A DNA stretch of 64,000 nucleotides from Onchocerca volvulus (Eukaryota > Nematoda > Chromadorea > Rhabditida > Onchocercidae), in assembly GCA_000499405.2 (NCBI GenBank), contig HG738137.1, positions 2,542,001 to 2,606,000 on the forward strand. Reading direction: 5' to 3'. Below the pieces are notes generated by a model. The model was not told where the DNA came from. It ran no database searches and saw only the letters and a program-made list of their open reading frames with translations. Both the position numbers and the translations under genes were made by a program. Shown here in pieces: positions 1-13,600 of this stretch. How positions within the stretch are numbered: the first letter of the stretch is position 1; every line of letters starts with the position of its first letter.

Positions 1-1061
1 ATGTCATATGCCAGCTTTCCCATCCTTATCATAATTACTTAATCTCACGCTATCCATACTTTTTTCAACAACAATCATCTATTCCTTTTTTTCTTTTACT
101 TAGATAAAAATACTACAATGGATAGTAATAAATAGACATGTCAATTCATTCGTATGCCATTTTCAATCATTATAACAAATGAATCACTATTAATTTCCTT
201 GAATCTTCTCTTTAAAATCAATTCTAAGATCTTCATAATCTGCAAGATATGTCACTTTATTAATTGTTTGCCTAAGTTAACCAATAATAAAATATGACAA
301 AGTGACATACAAAGTAAACAAGAAGGCGATATGTGCTTAATGAAGAAAAAAAAAAACTTGCTATGCAAGATACACACGTAGTATAAGCGTTATTTCAAGG
401 ATACAATATTTGTGGACAGAAATGGTGAACAACACTTCAGAAAGAAAAACTGGAAATAATAATAAAATATCACTAATCTTTATGGCTTAAGAAAAAGAAT
501 TGAAGAAAATAATTCTTGTTACGTAGCTGATTGAAATATATTCACCGAAATGATGTTTTGAAAATGAAATATAAATTTAAATAGAAAGATATAGATACAT
601 ATAAAAATGAAAGAATTTTCTACTAATCGACTTCGTTTAATTGGAATTTAGCACACTGTAAATGCAGTATTAACGGGACTTTCTGTGCGCCAAAGAACTT
701 CAGCGGCAAGAAATATACGTGAAAACATCGAGAATTTCATTTTTCAATGCAAATTAAATATAAGAGAGGACATGGATACAAAGTGATTTTGGCACTAGAT
801 TTTTCAAAAAATCGAAAATTTCTTTTGTCCTTCAGCAGCAAAAATTGCTAAGAACTGGGGCAAATGGCACTTATGAAAAGATTGAATAGCACTTGTAGTT
901 TATCTGATACAATATCAACTATTATATTTACAACTTAAATTAGACAAATCTCAGAGCAAAACAGATAAAAACTTGAATGAAGCATCGCTATGCGCTTGCC
1001 GCTAATAGTATCTTGGGCAATTAATATTTTTGTCATTACTATCAAAAGTGGTAACTAATGG
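1..1061. other. 3' flank of talin, no gene seen
   Basis: This stretch lies downstream of the talin stop codon and is A+T-rich. I found no splice-bounded open frame on either strand. It should hold the talin 3' UTR, but I see no AATAAA-type signal close to the stop; the nearest obvious one on the minus strand (TTTATT on the plus strand, near 255) is distant, so the 3' end is not fixed. Confidence 0.5.
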
Positions 1062-2270
1062 TCAAGGAGACATGCCACGTTCATATCGAGCCTTATTCAA
1101 TGCAGCTAACTTCCCTCGTGCTTCAGTCAATTCACGTTCTTTTCGAAGAACTTGTTCTTGGGCATCCATCACCTGCAACAACATCCATTATATTCATTTT
1201 TGTAACAATATCTTTGCCAAAATGCAAATGAAAACTTATATATATATACATACATCAAATTACTGAATAAAAATTTTTCGTAATTAGCTCATAACTTTGC
1301 AAATACTAATAAAGTTCATAATAAGACATCATTCATCGATATATCTCTTAGAAGGAATAAAACATCTGCAAAATTTAAATCAGTAATTATAAACCTGCGC
1401 AATGCCTGAAACCATGCGCTGTGAAATAATTAAAGTACGTTCATCTTCATGTATCGCGGAACGAGCCGCCATTACCAGATGTTCCGTAGCTGTCTTTACA
1501 GCATGTCCTGCACTTTGCAACCTTTGCATGGCACGACTGTCTAAGTCTGACTTTACTTTACACGCTACCAAAAGATGAGCAGTCGAGGAGGCTACCTAAA
1601 TAAAAATTAATTGTCACATTTTATAATTCACTCTCATCAATTAATTGCTTAAATCTAATAATTTCCATCGCTTCTCTCTATAATGCATCTTATACATTAT
1701 CCAGATCACCAACTTTAAAAAATTAATGGAATAATTAGGAGCGTACAATTTTGTTGCATTTTTTCATGGTTTGAAACATTCTTCCATAAATTTCATTTAC
1801 TTATGTATAACAAACAATTAATTTGTGTTTATAAATTCTCCTTTTTGTTACAAACTTAAGAATAAGATGTACATTATATACATATATTTATTTATTTATT
1901 TGAAAATAATTTTAGTTTTGAATTGTTGAATCTTGATGCCTTTACTATGGGATACATTCTCAAATAAATATAATGTTGCTATTCGTGAATCACTTAATGC
2001 TTATCTCTTTCATGTCTTTTACTAGTGATTTATTACTTGATTAGTTTATATTTTAGACGACTGAATATTTTTATCAATTCAAAATGAGTCATAAAATAGC
2101 GAAGAAAACTCGCTGTTTTTTCACAACGAGTTATCTCCCCTACTTTATCTTATTTTTCATTGGAAAAAATGTATTATTTCTCAAAGTTCATATTTTGATT
2201 GCTGAAAATGTAAGCCTTATTCTGAAATTTGCATCCAAAATCTCAATTGTTTTTCTACTAATCTAATATA

Positions 2271-2305
<35 letters not shown>

Positions 2306-5300
2306 TTGTTTTGCAGCCGAAATAAGCTTCTCTTCAGATGAATGGCCTTGTACAAGTGCATTAGCTGCTTCGCAAAGCTGATGAACGGCTGCTGCAACAA
2401 GTCGAGATGCTGAAATCAGCCCTTCTGACCATTGGTAATCATCTGTTGCAAATGCTGGGTGAGATTCCAATCTATAATTCATTTCATTTAATATTTAAAA
2501 ATTACTAGTAATTAAGCTGTTTTATAAAACCTCATTTATTCATACAAAACTTTCTTTCAATAAATATTCAAGAAAGTATTACCTTCCCTGAGCCACCAAC
2601 TCACGCTGTGCTGCAGATGCTGCTTTCACAAGAGTTTGCACAGCAGTTGCAATTGACTTCGCTGCAGCCAGAATTTGCTCATCGAAAGTTAGTGAGTCGT
2701 CTACTTTCTGAATCTGGTGATAAGTTTGAACTTTTCAGTAGAGTAGAAACCGAAAATCAAAGTTAAAGCAAGAAAATTGGCCTATTCACACTATGGCACA
2801 ACACTTCCATGCCCTCGGTAAATGCAATCAATCATAGCCATTTAGAAAGATCAAGTAGAAAAAAAAAAAAAAAAAAGTAGAAAATAAGGCAAATTCCCTT
2901 CAAAATTTGGATGTGGCATTCATTTTATTAAATCATATGTTTGGAATGATAATGTCAACGTTTCATTTCAATGCAAAAAAGAAACAAACTAAAAGCAAAT
3001 AAACCCAAAACACACAATATAAAGCCACAACAATGTCAAATTGCAACAGCAGAGGATTGGAAGGCTAGATGGATATGGAGCAATACACAGTGGTCGATAC
3101 GTCTGAGATGCTGGTTGACTTTGCACAACCCAAGAATATCAGACATATCAACACTGCATATGCAGGAAGTGTTGCCATAATGGTCAGGAGTATATCTCCT
3201 TATTGCTGGGTCGTACAAACAACACATTTAACTATTGCTACTACTGCATGCATAAAATTTTGAAATACTTAAAAACTTGGTAAATAAAGTTTCATATTTC
3301 TTTTCAAGTTGTTAGAAATTAGATCACGAAAGAAAATCAACCAAAAACATTTGAAGTTCTCATTGCTAGAAACTAATGAATAACGATAATAACGTGGAAT
3401 CTGGAATTACCACACACTTTAATAATAGCATGCCATTCAAAAGTATGGAAGAGTCCAGTGCAAACCAGGAAAAAATTTCAAAAGCATATAACAAACCCAC
3501 AATAAAATATTAAACTTGAACACACACAATTTTAGTTTTATTTTTACCTGAGTCTGGCGCGGTCTAAGTTGGGAGAGCTTCACAGCTGCTGCTTCGATAG
3601 AATTTGCGGCGCCAATGAGCTCATTTTCTGCAACTGCTGTTGGGTCCGATGGATCAGTCCAGGAATCACCTTTCAGCAATTCACCACAACTTGCAAGTTC
3701 ACCAACTACCTGAAATACCGAAAATTCAGCGCAAATACAACATGGAATACCACAATCAGTTTTCCAGTAAAGCATTCGAATTTCGTATCGATATATCACT
3801 TTAATTTCTCTTCACCAATGCATTTAAGATGAGATTGTTGAACAACTAGTCTCTAGAGAGCAAATTTGAAATAGCTCACTCTAGCAATTCGTCTAGATGC
3901 TTCGAGCAAAGCATCTCGAGCATGGGGATCATCTCGTCGTATGATCAATGTTTGAAGGGTTATCAGAAGTGAGCGTACTTGAACAGCCACTTCACGTCCG
4001 CAGTCTAATGTACGGTATCTGAAACATGGCTTCTAACATAACATTCATCACCCAAAAGTCTACTGTTTTCAGTAATTGGATATTTAATTCTCTACTGCTT
4101 CCCAAAAATTGTAGAAAATGAAATAAAATGTATTTGATAATAGTAAAACTAGTCATTTTTGTAACTACAAAAAATGAGACAGATTGGAATGAAGTTCTAC
4201 TATTAATTATAAATATCAAAGCGATTCTATTCATAAAATGGAAGTAAGGATATATAACAATGCAAAGGATATAAGAATATTAACAAAATGGCTACAGAAG
4301 ACTTCTCTTATTTAATAACTTTGGGCTGCATTTGATGGATCTGAATACAATATAGTAGTTTCATCTTTCCTGCACGAAAATATACAGTAGAGTAAGATCA
4401 TTTTTATACCATTTCTACCACTAATAAGAATTAAAGATAACCTAGCATCGGCGGAATCAGCACAAAGAGCAGCGGCGCGGGTGGTAGCTAACAAATCACA
4501 TACGGATTGCCGGGCAATATTAGCTGCTGCAATAATATCACTCTGTTGTAGTGTTTGTGCTGCTGCTGCTGCACGAGCCGTTGCTGCAGTCAGCTGTTTT
4601 GTTGATTTGATAAGATCTTCTGCTGTGGCTCCTCCTAAATAGAACACTCTAGAATATTCGTGAATTGAAAGACGCAGTTTATTCGAGACACTAGAATAGC
4701 ATTATAACGGCTCCTTTTTTCTAACTTTACAAATAAAGTAAAAGTTAAAGAGTGAAGATGATGTCATGACTTTCTTACTACAGCCACTACTGCTAGTAGA
4801 AAATGAAAAGACTTCAAATTTCCCTGAAAATCAGTGATTTATTAGTACTGGAAAATTGTAATAGGACTGATGCAGTATAACAAATCTTACGCTCTTCTCA
4901 ATTACAACTTTTGACAACTTCAAACACATTAAGAAACTGCTGATATATGAATTACAATCTTTAAAAATTATAGCTCTCATTTTCTATCAAAATGATTTAA
5001 CATAGTAAATCAAAAATAATTCAAATAATGAAAGCTTCCAGGGAAAAAAAGACAAGAAAACGAATTCAAGGAAAATCAAAAAATGAAAATTATTTCGCCT
5101 TAGTCACTTGACACCAACTGAAAGTAAAAGACATAATTAAATATAAACAAAGTAATTTTTCTCTTATAAGGTTTCTAAATGAAAATATTATTTATCTAAT
5201 CAGGTGTAATAAAAAAAAAAAATTTCAATTTTGACATTTCCAAATTCTGGTGTCATATTAGATACTATCATTAAACAAATATGTCACCTCTTGAAGGTGC

Positions 5301-5435
5301 TTCACCACTGTCATAAAGACTGATTTCTTGACCAATAGCTTCAATAGCTGCTTCTAATGCTCTCGTACCACGTTGATGCTCATCCTCAATCGTTTTCACA
5401 GTTTTGAGCAGTGATGTTACATTCGTTACCATAAC
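1062..5435 (-). other. talin exons 34-41: rod end and I/LWEQ actin-binding module
   Basis: Exons: 5288-5435, 4442-4634, 3880-4018, 3548-3709, 2583-2707, 2306-2471, 1395-1595, 1062-1172. They encode the last rod bundle and the I/LWEQ (THATCH) F-actin-binding module, with [49 protein letters not shown] and the dimerising helix [16 protein letters not shown]. The protein ends [10 protein letters not shown], shorter than the vertebrate tail. Exon 39 (2306-2471) is followed directly by a (TA)n tract that supplies its splice donor. Confidence 0.93.
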
Positions 5436-7637
5436 CTATAACAGAAAAAAATATAGAGTAAAAATGAAATAAACTCATTTCTATCTATACCATTTCATAC
5501 TTCGCGATTCCATCTTGAATTATATTTAAGGTAGACTACAAACTGCTGATGATGATAGTACATATATTTTGAATTTCTCGTTGATCAAAAAAACATTTTT
5601 GGAATTATGCGATAGAAAAAGAAAAAAAACTTGAAAATAAGTAAGAAGATAACAAAAGGAGCTAAATACCTTAGCTGCTTCTTTGAGATGTCCCATAGCA
5701 GGATCATGCAGTGAGCGACCTGATGCATTTTTTGTAGCTTGAATTAAATTTGAAAGGGCAGCTGCGACATCACGAACTGCAATTTTTATTATTTTTTGTC
5801 TTTCGTATATTTTTACGAGAAATATATTCTTCCATGAAATAATAAATTTCGAAATAACTAAATGGCTAAACCTGCATGAATGACCATCACTTGTGCTTCA
5901 GCATTATCGGAAGACAATGAAACGGCACCATTTTTAACCGCATCCGATAAATTGACAATAGTACGCACAGCATTTTGTGCTGCAACTGCTAGTTGCTCTT
6001 GATTTGATGCTGCGCCTGCCACAAGCGCCTTAGTATCTTCCACTAAGGCTTTCGCAGTTTTTAGAATTGCTTCCCTAAAATTATTTCAACTTCAGATTAT
6101 ACCATATTAATGGAGTTGAAATTACGCAAAACAAAGCAGATTATCTCACCTATGGTCTCCAAATTTTTCAGAATCTCTCTGTGGATTCAACGATCCGGCA
6201 GTGGCAAACATAATCGTTGTATCAAGATCTCCAATTATACCGGATACGGTATTGGCAGCGTTGATGCATGCTTGTGTGCCACGTGATCCCTCATGCAGCG
6301 CTGCAAGCACTTCCTGCACTCTTTCTACCACCGTTTGTGATCCACGGGATAAGTCATCCAATATTCGCTAAAATATTTTTTGATCTAACGCAAACTGCAA
6401 TGTTTTAAATGTTCCAAGAATAGCTACGCTTAACTTATGGCTTGAAAAATACGAAAATAAAGACTTAAATAAAAACTTAGACTTTCTAAATTTATACGGA
6501 TTACACTTTTATCTCCATGCTTTCTTTGTTAAATTTTCTACTTTTTACTTCACACAGCAAAGAAATTCATTCTACATCACAACTCAGTAAAACATAATTA
6601 GCATCACTGATGAGAAACTTCGACAACTTCGCATATGGATGATTTGAGGAAAAAAAAATCTTTTCTTTAAAGTAACAGTTTCATATTTTTTATATATTTT
6701 CGAAAACTGATGCATTAACATTACCGAAAAATTTGATTGCTTAATGATTTATTTAATCCTAAATTAACAAACAATACGAATGAAACATAAATCAACAAAG
6801 AAAAGAAAATCTCTATGAAATTTAGAGCTCTATCTCAGCAAGATAATTTTTCAGTTAAAACTCAAATCTTATATCTATTTTCATTTCTTATATCAGATCT
6901 TATATCTATTTTTCAACAACTAGAACTAAATGAATTTTGTTTTTTCTTTTCATTTCTTTCCTAAAATGTTTGATTCACTGAAAGTATTACTTGAAGATGT
7001 AATTAATCTGATTCCCTTTATTTATTACTTTCTCGATTCATCTATTCCCAACTCTATATTCTCTCATCTATTCCATTCTCTTTTCGTAGAATGATTACTG
7101 TTCCATCTCCAAATAATTAAGAGCTTCCAGTGCTACTATTACCGCTTCTCCTCCAATACTTAATATCAATAAATACTTGAATATCAATGAGTCCTTGTTA
7201 AAATATATTTGAAAAATACTTCTATCTTACCTTTTTTGAGATTTTATCTTATTTGAATAACGTCAAGGTAATACTTAATATCAATAAATACTTGAATATC
7301 AATGAGTCCTTGTTAAAATATATTTGAAAAATACTTCTATCTTACCTTTTTTGAGATTTTATCTTATTTGAATAACGTCAAGGTAATATTAAAGACTATT
7401 TTGTAGTGCGATATAAAGCAAAGCAATCCTTGTTAAAATATCTTCCAAAATACTTGCCTGATCATTTGGATGACCGCGGCGTTGTCCAGCTATTTTAACC
7501 TCTTCGATGCATGCGGTACCCAATTTCTGCACTGCAACTCGTAATTTCTGTGCTAAATTTGGAGAAGACAGCGTTGCAATCGCAAGGCGCGAATCCATGG
7601 CCAAATCCGAATAGCTGAAATGAGAAAAAAAAAAGTA

Positions 7638-7677
<40 letters not shown>

Positions 7678-10600
7678 AAATAGAATAGATTGCGGAAAAA
7701 AAAAAATACCGTTCAGAAAACCGCAAAGCTAACGATCCCAATGATTCTGGAGACGTAAGAGGCATGTCAGTAGCAAGGCGTGATATTTCTTCCAACACAC
7801 TTATCATACGCGTTTGTGCATCTATAAATGTTCCGGTAATCGTTTGCGAAGTAGCCTCATCAGTGAGCGCTATCGATCTAGATATATTCTCTACAACACC
7901 AAGAATAATGCCAGCTTCAGATGCCATACGATTTACATTTCGCTGCATTTCAGTAAGTGCATCACGCAATTGACTAGCGCTGTCGTATAATACTACATGC
8001 AAATCATGGGCCTGAAATGAAACAGTTACAGTTATGAATTCCAAAGTTGAAAAATTTCTTATTTGAAATGGAATGTTAACAGTTATAAAGTTAAAAGTAT
8101 AAAAAACTTCCCAATCTAATTTGAACTAATATCCGGAAAAACTTCATGTTTCTATATGAATGAAAAAAAAAAACCTTTGGATTTCCACAGATATTTCTGC
8201 ACGCATAGAGCATTTGCAGCTCCGCTTCAACAACAGTCTTGCACTGTTCAAAGATAGTTGTCAGTGATTTTGTGTCATATGTTATCGAAGCCGCTTGTAT
8301 AGAAGACTGAACCAATGGCACGATTGCTTCCATATGTTCATGTACACGATGTCCCAATTCTTCACTGTGCCCGATTGCTACTTCACGTAATAGTTCAATT
8401 CTGCAAAATCTGAATTTATCTCAAGAAGGCAGAATCAAAAACAGACTTTTCGAAACAGAAAAGTTATTTTAAATTTTTTGAACAATTATGAAGTGATCTA
8501 TTGAGATATTAACATTTACCTGTCATAAAGAGATTGGCAAGCATGCAAAATTTGCTGATGAACTCGTTGTTCAGTGATTGCGCCACGCGGCAGTTGACCT
8601 TGAAAAGCATCCATTGAGGCTCGGTCGATCTGTTGAATCATCTGCTGAAGCTGGACTATTGCAGCATCTAAATCCACCTGAAAAGTTTTTTTTAAGACGA
8701 AAGTTTAAGAAAAGTCCTCAAATAACTCTGCAATTTTTGAGAACAAAATAACGGAAGCACTTTATCTTTTTTCAAATCGACTATGATATTTCTCTGTAAA
8801 AATCTCTTTCTAACTGAAAGTATCTTTCTATAAATAGCAAAAACATAGATAAAAACAGAAACAACCTAACCTGACCAGGTGGCTGTTCACGAATAGAAGT
8901 TACCAAACGTTTGATGCTTTCACTAACAACTTTTGAATTGTCAGCAAGGCGCTGCCAAGTTAGTGCATCCGCTGGAGACATAGCAAGTTGCTTAGCAGTT
9001 CTACAAACAAAAATCATTTCAAAATTGGGAAAGAGACAATTAAATTAATCAACAAGAAGATAGCAATTTTGTTTCCATGAAATCAAGAAACTTTTTGTGT
9101 CTTCGATAAAACTATTGAAGATAGTAGAAGCGAACAGTTACACTTACATGATCATTTCACAACTAGCATCCAGCATTTCTTTGCCAGACAATAGAATTGA
9201 CTTCTGGGCAGCTTCTCCCGACGTAGATATCTTGGCAGGCACTGCTGCGAAATCCGGATTATCCACAAATGTTTCTAGTTGTTGAGCTGCTGTGTACAGA
9301 GATCGCGCTGCTTCCGTACATTCTCGCTGGTTCTTCTCTCTAAAGATTTGCCACATTTGATCCAAAAATTACTAATTTCAGCAACTATCATTGAAAATTT
9401 ATATTGCGCTCTCCTTCTTAATTTAATTTTCCATCATAAAAATTATTCTTAGAATATTGATTTACGTGAATGAACTGTCCAATTGTTTCACAGCAGTAAT
9501 CAAAGAGGCTGTAGAGGATGCAACTTCTCGGGCACAATTAATAAACTGCTTCTTCAGGTTTACATTCGAAGTTCGTTCTGATGCTTCGCGACATAAATTG
9601 GCTAGTGTTGAAGTGTGCTTGGCAATAACTGTAGCATCCTGAAATAAAATCAAAAGTTCGAGACTGTTTTCAATTCTTGTTCAATAACTATTACCATTTA
9701 ATTTACAGAAAAAGTTGAAAGTGTCAATAAGCTAATTTATAAAAAATTTTTCCATATTTCATTTTATATCTCTCTCAATTAAATATTAAAAATATATTAA
9801 TCCGAAATTACTTTTTAACTACATAAAAGTAATACAAAGAATATAAGTGCTATATTTGTAAGGATGAATAACGAACATCAAGAATTTGTTGTTGGGTATA
9901 TTCCATGCGTTCAATACGTTCACATATTTGTTTGACAATTTCAATCGAACGCTGGCATTTTAATGTATCAATGATAGCCGCTTGTCCTGGCTGACTCTTT
10001 GCATCAGCAACACCAATCAAATAGGCACTCTGAATAGAAAACTATTAATCAAAGAAATTCTAAGATCAATATAATTTAAATAAACCAAAAATAAAAAACA
10101 ACCTGGGTAGCTCCTTCAGCAAGACCACAGATTGCATCTGCAGCAATGTGAACACTTTCGCAAAGTGAATGAGTATCCTGATTCTTCGCATGTCGTGCTA
10201 TTCCAGTCATACCCTCACCTAATCGCTTCGCCTGTTCCGTTACAGAATCCAAACTTTCGTAATAACCTTCATTATTGATCGGCAAATTGGCACGATCCAA
10301 AATATATCGTATAGACTGGAAACAAATAACATAGAGTTGATCTCCATTGAAATTAATGTTGCTCATGACCTCATCTCAATTCCAACGTCAAAAACTGACT
10401 TTAATCTGTCGTAATGCTGCATCACATTCCCGTTGCCAAGGAGCCTCACGGCTTACATTTTCAACGATAGCATTCACGGATTCAGTAAGTGACCGAGTGG
10501 ACTGAGATAACAATTGTAGAGCTGATGCATTGGCAACATCCATTGAAGCAGTATGGATGCGCCACACCACATTTACTGCTTCTTTTCGAGCTGTTTCTAA

Positions 10601-13600
10601 ATAAGACACACACTGCTGCCTTTGCACGCTATCCTGAAAATTTTCCTTAATGAAGATAATACATACAACAATCGTAAAAACATCATTTTCAGATTACATC
10701 TCAATAAGCCCAGAACACTGCAATGAAAGTCAATGTTCTTGGGCAACAGAAGTGAAAATAGAAAATTCTACTATGAATTTTAAAATCTTTTTGCAAATAA
10801 AAAAAGTGAACTTGTTGCTGTTTGATGGCTTGTGTGACAGCAGTGTGGAAATCAGTATAAGATCGAACGAATACATCGACAGCTGCTGCTTCTTGTGGCG
10901 CTTGCAAACTTATTGCTAATTGCGAACAAGCTTCGATAAGTCGTGAAGCTGAACCACGAAGATCCACGATGGAAGCTGTCTCTGGAGCCTGAAAAAAATT
11001 TGAATTTTGTGGAAGTTTAATTTCTTGTTTAACAGGAACAAAAAGTTATTTCTAAAGATAGGTATTTAAAAAGAATATTATATGATAATATATAAAGAAA
11101 TTAAGCTTACTCTGAATAATTTGATTTGGCTAACAGCTTTTTCAACATGTTGAGTATCCGGTAAACACGATAAACATTGACGCAATGATACTGCAACCTG
11201 TTTTGTCGTATCATTAAGCTGTTGAGAAGTTGCCTGTTCACGTACCTTATCAAACACACGTCCTGAATCGTGGACTACCGATCGAGCTGAGACAATGAAC
11301 CTTGAAATGTTAATAATTCATACATCTAATGAACTCGTCGAAGAAAATATTTATATGGTACATGAATAGACTAACCTATCCACAGGTGTATCTTTTCTAG
11401 TCGAACATACTCCATGAATAGCAGATACAAATGTTCGCAATGATTGCGCCGCTTCAACTGCACTTGCACCAACATGTTGACGATCTCCACTTGCTACTGC
11501 ACTCACCATCTGAGTCAATGTAGATCCAACCTCAAATATGAAAAGATCCGTGCTGCTCCAAAATACTGAATGCAATTACCAATTTTTTAAAGAAGTAATA
11601 GGATGTTCGATACTTTATCTATTAAAAGTTTAAACTTGACCTACCTGCCTAGCAGCACTAGCTAATTTAGAACTCGCAGTTCCGACTGATTCTCCAGGCA
11701 CTGCGGTAAGCTGTCCATATTGAGCAGCACGACCAATTTCAACAAGCTCATTATCCAATTCTCGAATCAGATCTTCCGAATGCGCTAATTGCATCTCAAA
11801 ATTGAGCTGCTTGGCATTGTTTAGAGCAACTCGCAATTCTGCCAGTTGAGTGGATAGCTGTTGACTGGTAGATTGCAGATGATTGGCTACATGCTGTTCC
11901 GGAATTGAAGGCACTGTCTGACGTGCCACCTCAACCAGCCGAGTGGCCGGGCGCAATACCTAAAAAACTAAGATATTAAGAAATTTATGAAAAAGAATTG
12001 GAATTTCATGAAAACAGTGAATGCTCTCCAGATGAGGGTCTCAAATGATTCTCGGTTGACCATGTGTTCCACGAGGTCGATTGTTGGACAATAGAAACTC
12101 ATTCTAGTTCGAAAATTCAACTAAACAAAAATGAAATAAATTATTATGTTACAAACTTAAAAAAAAAATCACAAAAAGTTAATAAGAATAAAGCACCATA
12201 GACCAAATACCGAAAACCAACAAAGAAAGCCAAAACACAACTATTTCTACAACGAACTAATTCAACGAAACTCGAAAAAATTCACTGCAATAAAGGAGTA
12301 AGAATGGAGATAAATATCAACAATTAAAAATCTAAATATTATGTATATATTGTTGAAATAGATACCAAGAAGTACCTTTTCACAACTATATGATTTCAAA
12401 GCCGTATAATACCAATCTTAAATACGGAGTAAATTGAATGAGTAAAAACTTTTAAATTGACTATTAATCATACTGTTATTGTTGTTAGCAACAAAAACAG
12501 AAATACTGTGAGTTAGCAAATCTATCATTTAATCCGCTATTTCAAAGTCAACACAGTTTCATAAGCAAAAATAAAAAAAAAATTGGAAAATAAGAATTCT
12601 GAGGAAAAAAGATTCGCAAAACAAAAACTTATCAAAACAGAAAATTTACTTCGATATGAAACGATTGCTACCATCTACAAATTTTATTTTGCATTATATA
12701 TTTAAAAAGAAACAACTGATAAGCCTGAAATTCAAACAGCGGAATGTTCGATGTTACTAAATTTTTTTTTTTTTGAACACGATAAACGACTGAAGTAATT
12801 TACTTAAAGTAACTGAATTCTTCTATAAAATCCCCGTTTTTTTTTTTTTTTTTTTGACCGAAATTCGTGTTAACTTAAGCCAAAGAACCAGAGGGAAAAC
12901 TAAATAATATAAGCATAATTTCTTTACAAAAATTTTTTTTCCTTAATCTTTATCCAGAAAACTTCCTCCATTCACCGGACATTCCATCAAGTGGCAGTGG
13001 AAAACAGTTATGTTTATATGAAAAATATTTTCAAATCGAGTAGGAGAAAAACTTAAAAGTAATGAATATTAGTGATTGTAAGAAGAGATGATATTAATAA
13101 CACATGATAGAAGATGGAGAAGCTCCACGAAAAAAAGATTACCAAAAAAAGAACAAAATGCAACCAAAATAGAAAATTGTAAAGAGTTGAAGGCACAAGC
13201 GACAGCATTATTAATGCAATAATACAGAAGCTAAACATCTCTAGAAGAGTACATCAGAAAGATTAAAAGAAAATATCTCAACATAACGAGTCAAAAAGAG
13301 AACTGAAAAGAATAATTATAATGAATGACATCAGAAAAAAGAAAAGCTTGAATATACTGCACATGATAAATGAGCAATAAGGGATGAAATTATTAATGAT
13401 ATTAACATCATAGATAGCAGTAGGCCAAGTTAAAATCACAGTCAAGTTGAAACCACGAAAAAAAAGTGGCGAAATCAAAGGAAAAGAGTGGATGATAATA
13501 AGTAGTCAATCAATAAAAATCACGAAATTAGCAAATTGCAATCCAAAAATAACTCCCCAAAAAGTTCTTAATTCTTTCCCTGTTTCCCTCAGTGATTGCG

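Larger units (their letters stand above)
5670..9000 (-). other. talin exons 26-33: C-terminal rod
   Basis: Exons: 8871-9000, 8520-8677, 8175-8400, 7710-8011, 7458-7614, 6150-6367, 5872-6074, 5670-5776. Talin landmarks are [35 protein letters not shown] and [16 protein letters not shown]. Exon 30 (7458-7614) ends CAG followed by GCAAGT, a textbook GC donor; the next exon starts in phase 0 as required. The intron after it carries the 115-bp tandem duplication listed separately. Confidence 0.92.

Noticed and set aside
7553..8044. Reading exon 29 through into exon 30 as one long open frame across the poly-A tract.
   Set aside because: The joined frame would insert a run of Phe into the talin rod; GT and AG sites at 7709 and 7615 remove it and restore the talin alignment.
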